From Methylocaldum sp. 14B (lineage in GTDB: Bacteria; Pseudomonadota; Gammaproteobacteria; Methylococcales; Methylococcaceae): DNA of 64,000 nucleotides. Under the pieces are notes generated by a model that had not been told where the DNA came from, ran no database searches, and saw nothing but the letters and a program-made list of their open reading frames with translations. The stretch spans positions 1-64,000 of the forward strand of contig NZ_MSCV01000033.1 of NCBI RefSeq assembly GCF_002005105.1. Reading direction: 5' to 3'. Below, one piece after another: positions 59,193 through 64,000 of the stretch; position 1 is the first letter of the stretch, and every line of letters begins with the position of its first letter. The translations under genes and the position numbers were made by a program.

Positions 59193-60053
59193 TCATGCGG
59201 CGACGGCCTTGTGTCTGTGCCGCCCGACGAATCCCATCCCGGCCAAAGCACTGCCGAACAGCCAAATGGCGGCCGGTATCGGAACCGGAGAAGACGTGAT
59301 GTTCAAGACGTAAAGATCCTTGTTTTGATTCCAATTGGCTCCGCCGCTACCGCCCAGATAAATGGAATAAATCTGACCGGCCTCCGCCAGGAAGGTCAGA
59401 CCGTTGACCCCGTCGACGGTTGAATCGTGGGTCAAATAAGTTACGCCGGTGGTGCCGAACGGATCGCTCGCGGTGAAATCTAAGCCTTGAATCGGGCTAT
59501 TCCATGCCTGATGGTTCTCATAGCCGGTACCGGTGTCCATACCGGTAAATACCGTAATCCCGAAGTTGGCAATTTCCGAATTGACGGCGGAGAGATTCAG
59601 CGTGACATAAGCATCGCTGTGCGACATCAACAACCCGATATCGGTGGTGTGCGACCAGCCCTGAGGGGTTGCTCCCGCGTCGAGCCAGGCGCCTCTAGCT
59701 GTATCGATATCCGCTGCAACGCCATATCTCGCTTGCGCATCTGCCCTGGAAATTTCCAGCGAATCACCCGCGTTATGGAGTTCGGCCGCCCAGTTCAACG
59801 CCGAAGAACCGGTGTAACCGAACGGCAGCGTCGTCGGGCTAGCGGTTCCGACCCAACCCGGCGATACCGTCGGATAGGTCGGATTGTTTATACCGCCATA
59901 GACCCAGCCGTCGGTTCCCCCATCGGTAGCGGGCGTTCCGGCGTTGTAGGTGTTGTACATCGTGTGTGCCGATGCCTCGGCAACAACCCCTAAAGAAAGG
60001 GCCGAGCCGGCAACCGCCATTGCGATCGCCCTGGCCAATCTGGTTTGTTTCAT
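59193..60053 (-). CDS. VPxPA-CTERM protein with predicted N-terminal histidine (paralogue 3)
   Basis: The product is 286 residues from the ATG at 60053, since the signal peptide MKQTRLARAIAMAVAGSAL starts there; a longer frame upstream lacks a signal. The signal peptide ends ASA before His30 (mature HTMYNTYNAG). The sorting signal is VPIPAAIWLFGSALAG and the tail is RHRHK. His93 (NWAAELHNAG) and His135 (GWSHTTDIGL) are conserved. It closely follows paralogue 2 in sequence, including LPFGY and THDSTVDGV. Its leader holds no riboswitch like the other two, so its control differs. Confidence 0.85.
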   Translation of the reverse strand: MKQTRLARAIAMAVAGSALSLGVVAEASAHTMYNTYNAGTPATDGGTDGWVYGGINNPTYPTVSPGWVGTASPTTLPFGYTGSSALNWAAELHNAGDSLEISRADAQARYGVAADIDTARGAWLDAGATPQGWSHTTDIGLLMSHSDAYVTLNLSAVNSEIANFGITVFTGMDTGTGYENHQAWNSPIQGLDFTASDPFGTTGVTYLTHDSTVDGVNGLTFLAEAGQIYSIYLGGSGGANWNQNKDLYVLNITSSPVPIPAAIWLFGSALAGMGFVGRHRHKAVAA

Positions 60054-60145
60054 ATGAATCCCTGCAAGTTGGAAGTTGAGATACCACGCCGTTAACCCGC
60101 ATTGCTCATACCCCTTCGCTTCAGCCGTTCGCGCCGCAAAACGGT

Positions 60146-60239
60146 GTAATTCCAAATCCCTTCCAATCCGGAATTGATTTTCGAAGGGTGGCCGTAACCT
60201 ACCCTACGCAACGTTCATTCGCATGCCGAATGGAGTAAG
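60146..60239. mobile_element. MITE-like element, family 3
   Basis: It begins GTAATTCCAAATCCC, holds GGAATTGATTTTCG and ends GCATGCCGAATGGAGTAAG, about 94 bp. It sits upstream of the paralogue 3 gene, about 95 bp from its start codon. Confidence 0.6.
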
Positions 60240-60434
60240 AAGTGCAAGCTAAGCGCAACCGATACTTAACAAGTGTCGTGCCAGTGTCCAAATCGAGGCA
60301 CTACGGTGCTTCCAAGGCTTTACAAATAGGCCGGAATCCGGGAAATGAGGTATATGCCCCAGCATTCAGCGGCATATCGCGCATGAGGAGGAAGTCGGGC
60401 GAGGGGGGAGCCGATTGCAATGATGCGGCCTCGT

Positions 60435-60505
60435 TACGTCGGGAATCCTTTCCCGACGTAACGGGTTGACAGCCAAGCGAAGTCGGCAAAGGATTGCCGA
60501 CCCAC
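60435..60505. repeat. REP-type inverted repeat
   Basis: GTCGGGAATCCTTTCCCGAC and GTCGGCAAAGGATTGCCGACC are REP cores without MITE ends, just before the family 3 element at 60508. Confidence 0.65.
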
Positions 60506-60507
60506 GA

Positions 60508-60720
60508 ATAATTCCATTCGGCATGCGAATGAACATTCATCGTAGGATGGGTAGAGCGAAGCGAAACCCATCGATGGTGGGATAGCCCCTCGGCTCAGCG
60601 TAACCCACCGACCCTTCGACTTGGCTCAGGACAGGTCCGAGGCCGCTCGGTGGGTTACGGCCTTGCGGCCTCACCCACCCTACGAAAATCAATTCCGGAT
60701 TGAACGCGATTTGGAATAAG
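60508..60720. mobile_element. MITE-like element, family 3, overlapping the end of apbE
   Basis: The largest family 3 copy, about 213 bp, with GTAGGATGGGTAGAGCGAAGC near the left end and ATTTGGAATAAG at the right end, and two opposed GGTGGGTTACG stems. The right 32 bp overlap the apbE 3' end, so the last residues and stop of ApbE come from the element. Confidence 0.65.
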
Positions 60721-61636
60721 CTGCCGATTCCGCCAGAGAGCCGCCCACGTTGCCCTCGACGTCGATCCAGAGATGCGGCAAGCCCATGGCGTCCAGCCAG
60801 GCCGGACCGTTTTCCTCCTTGAGCATGGCGATGGTCGAAGCGCTGCCGGCGACCACGCAGAAGTCCCCCACCACGCTGACGGCGGCGAGATGGCGTACCG
60901 GCCAGCCGCTTTTGGGATTCAGCACATGACCGTATCGGATACCGTCCACGACGATGCAGCGTTCGTAGTCCCCGCTGCTCGCGACCGCGCCTTCGCGCAA
61001 CGCCAGGGTCTTGATCATCGAGCCTTTTTGGCGCGGGTGAGAAATTCCGACTCGCCACGGACTACCATCCGCCCGCGAGCCGATCAACTTGATGTCGCCG
61101 CCCAGATTGATCACGCCGTGTCGAACGCCCGCGTCCCGGCACAGCGCCGCGGCCCTGTCGACGGCATACTCCTTGACGATGCCACCGAAATCGAGCTCCA
61201 TGCCGGCTACCGGAAATTCGAGCACCGGCGGTTCCCACCTCAGCTTGTGCCAGCCGACCTGCTCGAGCAGACCGCGCACTTGCGCGTCGTCCGGCAGTTT
61301 GCCTTGTTCGAAGCGCCAGGCACGCCGCAAAATGCCGGAGGTGATGTCGAAAAGCCCGTCGCTCTGTTCGTAACAGGTCGCCGCATAATTCAGCAAACCC
61401 GCCGTTTCGTCATCCACCGCAACCTGGCCACCCTCGGCGGCGACCCTGTTGATGGCGGACAGCAGGCTGTCGTTGCGATAGCGCGAATAGCGCGCCTCCA
61501 GGCGGCGCACATCGGCAATGGCCAGCTCCGAAATCCGTCTTGCCTCTGCACGAGTCTCGGCAAAAAGCTGGATTTCGCATGGCGTACCCATTGCCTTGAA
61601 GGCGAAACGGAAATACTCGAGACCGTAAGAATTCAA
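60689..61636 (-). CDS. apbE: FAD:protein FMN transferase (ApbE)
   Basis: ApbE attaches FMN to Thr of electron-transfer proteins such as the Nqr/Rnf subunits. The 315-residue protein begins near FKAMGTPCEIQL and has RYSRYRNDSLLSAIN, DGLFDITSGILRRAW, FGGIVKEYAVDRA, NLGGDIKLIGSR and HVLNPKSGWPV, all family motifs. The start seems to be TTG at 61636; an ATG at 61591 would remove the first 15 residues. No lipobox is seen, so the location is uncertain. The last residues (SRSIRN) are encoded by a family 3 element, so the natural C-terminus may have been replaced. Confidence 0.88.
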   Translation of the reverse strand: MNSYGLEYFRFAFKAMGTPCEIQLFAETRAEARRISELAIADVRRLEARYSRYRNDSLLSAINRVAAEGGQVAVDDETAGLLNYAATCYEQSDGLFDITSGILRRAWRFEQGKLPDDAQVRGLLEQVGWHKLRWEPPVLEFPVAGMELDFGGIVKEYAVDRAAALCRDAGVRHGVINLGGDIKLIGSRADGSPWRVGISHPRQKGSMIKTLALREGAVASSGDYERCIVVDGIRYGHVLNPKSGWPVRHLAAVSVVGDFCVVAGSASTIAMLKEENGPAWLDAMGLPHLWIDVEGNVGGSLAESAAYSKSRSIRN

Positions 61637-61711
61637 GACTGTTCTAAAGGTAATTCGTCGTCCGTCGAGCGCCGGGAACGGCGGGCGCCTTATCCCGGCC
61701 TGCCCGGCACA

Positions 61712-61793
61712 ATATAGGATGGGCCAAGCGAAGCGGGCCCATCTCGGTCGGGAACGATGGGCACGGCCTATCGGCCGTTGCCCATCCTACAAT
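61712..61793. repeat. Palindromic repeat
   Basis: AGGATGGGCCAAGCGAAGCGGGCCCATC and GATGGGCACGGCCTATCGGCCGTTGCCCATCCTAC form long opposed stems. They relate to the GTAGGATGGG cores of family 3. Confidence 0.6.
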
Positions 61794-61889
61794 TAGCTAT
61801 GGCCCGCTCCCACCGGCCGGAAACCACCCCGGCCCGTCAAAACGTATAGGCCGGGAACTAAACGCGCCTGGGGATACTCGTCACCGACT

Positions 61890-62280
61890 TTTGGACTCTT
61901 CTTGATGACTTGGATGCCCCAAACGGTTTTGCCAAAAAATTGCGATGCAATCGCCTGGACATTCATCCGATCCGCGACAGGTACGCCACTCAGAAGCACG
62001 CGAAGATCAAGGCGTGGGTTGCCGCGCACCCACGATGGAAGATGCATTTCATCCCAACGACGCCAGTTGGCTCAACCCAGTCGAGCGCTTCTTCGCCCAC
62101 CCCACCGAGAAGGCCTTCCCTCGCCGCTCCTTCACCAGAGTCAAAGACGCTGGTGAGCAAGATCGACCACTTCATCTCCCATTAAAACCAATCGTCCCGC
62201 CTGTTCGCATGGACCGCCCCGGCGGATTCCAGCCTGGCAAAAACTTCAACGACTATGCCGGCAAACTAATCGGATAGGAC
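61890..62280 (+). pseudogene. IS630-family transposase remnant (frameshifted)
   Basis: The plus strand encodes the C-terminal part of an IS630-type transposase: HPIRDRYATQKHAKIKAWVAAHPRWKMHF in one frame, then SWLNPVERFFAH in another, then FAWTA and a tail near GH in a third. The order and spacing match the family (DNYATHKH-type motif, SWLNxVERFF). At least two frameshifts and the loss of the N-terminal half make it a dead copy. IS630 elements insert at TA, as the family 1 MITEs seem to do. Confidence 0.75.
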
Positions 62281-62350
62281 ACTCGTTGCGGTTTCAATAC
62301 GCTGCTGCCGGCGGGATGCCGGCAGCACGTCGAATGACCGAACCGAACGG

Positions 62351-63493
62351 CTATTGGACATTGAGTTTGACGGTTATTCCGTCATTCACGGCTTGCCAGC
62401 TCAAACCGGAAGGCAGTGCCGGCAAATCGAGCCGGCTTTCGATAGGGACGCCAAAATCGGTTACTGAGTTCGCGCTGAGGAGAGTGAAACTGTCTCCGGC
62501 TTTCGGGACGAATCCATCCCGCAGACTGACATTGATCTTAACATTGCCTAATATGAATTCGCCCTCAACATGAAGTTGATCGTGGGCTGGATAAAGACCG
62601 CCGAGTTCGATCGTGATTGTGCCCCGTGAGAAATCAACGTACCCATTGTGGGACTCAGGTATCAGCGTCAATGTCCCGAAAGGCGACCCGGTCGTACCGG
62701 GAGAGACGTTTAATCGTGCCGAGGAGTTAATACTGGGCATGTTCAAGATCGTCCCGGTTCCGCTTAGCGTTCCGCCCTGCAGAGTGATTTTATGCGCCCC
62801 GAAGATGCCGTCGACGATCGTCTCGCCCTTGGTTTGGCGGTATTCGGTCCACGTATCACCTCCTGCTTGAGCAGCCCCAAAATCACAGGTTGAGCCTTTT
62901 TTGACCTCAAATACCCCTTCATTGATGAGAACTGCTCTCTCATAATTCAAACAAATATTGGAAACGTTATCCCTATCCAGGATGAATGTGCCGGTATTTT
63001 TGATGGTTCCTCTGAGAACACCGGCGGTAAAGCCTCCAGGGTAAACTCTATGACCTAACGCTCCGATTACGCTCATGCGGCCGGCATTTTCAAAGTACGC
63101 GTTGTTGTTATACATATCCATATAACCGCTAAGGATGATGTTCCCGCCCGCCTGGTTAATGATTTTGTCACCGGTGATAGAAAGGGCACCATCGGCGAAG
63201 ATGTTTCCTGAGTTACTAAGAATTCCTTGCACATAAATATTGCCGCCGGAACTGCCGTTTTTCAGTGCGTTAACTTGGCCTTGATTGATCAAGGTGCCGC
63301 GAATTGAAATACTCGCGCCGGCTGGATGTATGCTAGTGGGGCCAATAGATAAGGTATCCTGTGGATTCACAGTAAGTGATTGGCCGACAGGTATGGACTC
63401 AGGGTTTTCAATCAGGTCGGCGGTAGCCGTCACGCACAGGCTGATCAACGTAATAAATGAAAATGGCAACAGTTGTGTTCGAAGTATGTGCAC
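62351..63493 (-). CDS. Secreted beta-helix/adhesin-like protein
   Basis: The 380-residue protein has a signal peptide (about 1-25, ending TATA). It is rich in Gly, Asn and Ser and has repeated short strands (GTLINQGQVNALKNG, GILSNSGNIFADGAL, GTIKNTGTFIL), the pattern of a right-handed beta-helix passenger domain. TLTLIPESHNGYVDFSRGTITIELGG and the C-terminal AVNDGITVKLNV resemble the end of autotransporter passengers. No translocator barrel follows, so export or anchoring is unknown. It may be an extracellular matrix or adhesion protein. No VPxPA signal. Confidence 0.65.
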   Translation of the reverse strand: MHILRTQLLPFSFITLISLCVTATADLIENPESIPVGQSLTVNPQDTLSIGPTSIHPAGASISIRGTLINQGQVNALKNGSSGGNIYVQGILSNSGNIFADGALSITGDKIINQAGGNIILSGYMDMYNNNAYFENAGRMSVIGALGHRVYPGGFTAGVLRGTIKNTGTFILDRDNVSNICLNYERAVLINEGVFEVKKGSTCDFGAAQAGGDTWTEYRQTKGETIVDGIFGAHKITLQGGTLSGTGTILNMPSINSSARLNVSPGTTGSPFGTLTLIPESHNGYVDFSRGTITIELGGLYPAHDQLHVEGEFILGNVKINVSLRDGFVPKAGDSFTLLSANSVTDFGVPIESRLDLPALPSGLSWQAVNDGITVKLNVQ

Positions 63494-63921
63494 TGTTCGG
63501 GTTCCTAGTGTATTTGGTTAACAAAATCGCCACATGATAGGCAAGGGGTCGATATTCTTGCCTTAACTCATAACCATTGATAGACCTTGTAATGGCGTTG
63601 CGTATTGAGCAACGTTTGCGCCAGATTTCGTCGCCGGCGCACTATTCCAGTGGTAGCGGTTATTTGCCTCGTATGGAGAGGATTTCTGCAATAGCCGCAA
63701 GTCTGGAGTTAAGGCAAAGGCCGTAGGAACTGGGGCATTTGCCCTAAGGATACAAAGGGGAGGCATCCATTTTCAGCGCTATGCGATAGGCCAAAAATCT
63801 CTTTGAAACTCTACTGTCAAATGACATCAGGAATCCGGCTAGTAAAACGCTCGAGCTATCGGCCAGTCCTTGCCGACAACTTTCCATACACACCATTCAA
63901 TCCCGAAACCAACCCGGCCCA
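63494..63921. other. Intergenic region
   Basis: About 430 bp between the beta-helix protein and the receptor fragment. It includes a short GGCCAGTCCTTGCCGAC REP fragment near 63855. Small frames here have no support. Confidence 0.4.
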
Positions 63922-64000
63922 TCAAAACGCATAATTCCAAGTAACGGCCAAGGTCCCGGTGCGCGCCAGCTGATAACCGTTGACATCGTCCGACACCGGT
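63922..64000 (-). CDS. C-terminal end of an outer-membrane beta-barrel protein (partial)
   Basis: The frame runs off the window and ends with DVNGYQLARTGTLAVTWNYAF and stop at 63922. The last strand with a terminal Phe (WNYAF) is the barrel-assembly signal of outer-membrane proteins, most likely a TonB-dependent receptor. Only 25 codons are visible. A degenerate copy of the same 3' end and downstream sequence occurs near 61.8 kb (61819-61860). Confidence 0.7.
   Translation of the reverse strand, partial: PVSDDVNGYQLARTGTLAVTWNYAF

Noticed and set aside
60054-60150. Riboswitch before the third VPxPA-CTERM gene
   Set aside because: The CGGAAAGC and GGCCG[AG]GCCGCC motifs found in the other two leaders are absent.
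63563-63766. 67-residue frame on the minus strand
   Set aside because: No ribosome-binding site or recognisable domain; probably chance.

Overview
The window comes from a moderately GC-rich gammaproteobacterium (GC judged by eye). It carries an E. coli-like cytochrome bd oxidase, cobalamin-dependent MetH, TonB-dependent receptors and an exosortase of the XrtD type. Three secreted proteins end in the matching VPxPA-CTERM sorting signal. Together with the many short mobile repeats, this fits an environmental gammaproteobacterium. A methanotroph-like member of the Methylococcales is plausible, but no methane-oxidation gene is in the window, so this is inference.

Layout. 0-1.6 kb: tRNA-Lys, a lipoprotein and a 25-residue membrane microprotein. 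1.6-6.0 kb (minus): a respiratory operon, cydP-cydA-cydB-cydX-sqr, which joins sulfide oxidation to a bd oxidase. 6.5-11.8 kb: a DUF1326/DUF2182 pair, then a sigma-54 activator divergent from a DUF938 methyltransferase and SDR gene that carry a -24/-12 promoter. 11.8-20.3 kb: mostly single genes (exported methyltransferase, BT1-type transporter, YaiI, animal-type haem peroxidase, DAO-Rieske oxidoreductase, small envelope proteins). 20.4-31.7 kb: metH next to a BtuB-like receptor, a large winged-helix/AAA/TPR regulator, a glutaredoxin-like protein and fumC.

32.0-52.5 kb (minus) is a long exopolysaccharide locus: gmd, fcl, four GT4 glycosyltransferases, a flippase, a beta-helix protein, a polymerase, two acyltransferase-3 proteins, a WcaF-like acetyltransferase, a YdcF protein, exosortase XrtD fused to an EpsI domain, and a WecA-like initiating transferase with an extra membrane domain. 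The part at about 38.6-43.8 kb is visibly richer in A+T and may be acquired.

52.5-64 kb: a repeat-rich spacer, a long di-haem peroxidase, three VPxPA-CTERM proteins, ApbE, an IS630 remnant, a second beta-helix protein and the end of an outer-membrane receptor.

The most interesting system is the set of three VPxPA-CTERM proteins. In each, the predicted signal-peptidase site falls directly before a histidine, and two more histidines are conserved among otherwise divergent sequences, as expected for a copper 'histidine brace'. Two of the three genes are preceded by RNA elements that look like class I cyclic-di-GMP riboswitches. The XrtD exosortase that should process them lies in the exopolysaccharide locus of the same window. 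A working model is c-di-GMP-controlled production of surface-sorted, possibly copper-binding matrix proteins. At least three families of short inverted-repeat elements (MITE-like) fill the intergenic regions.
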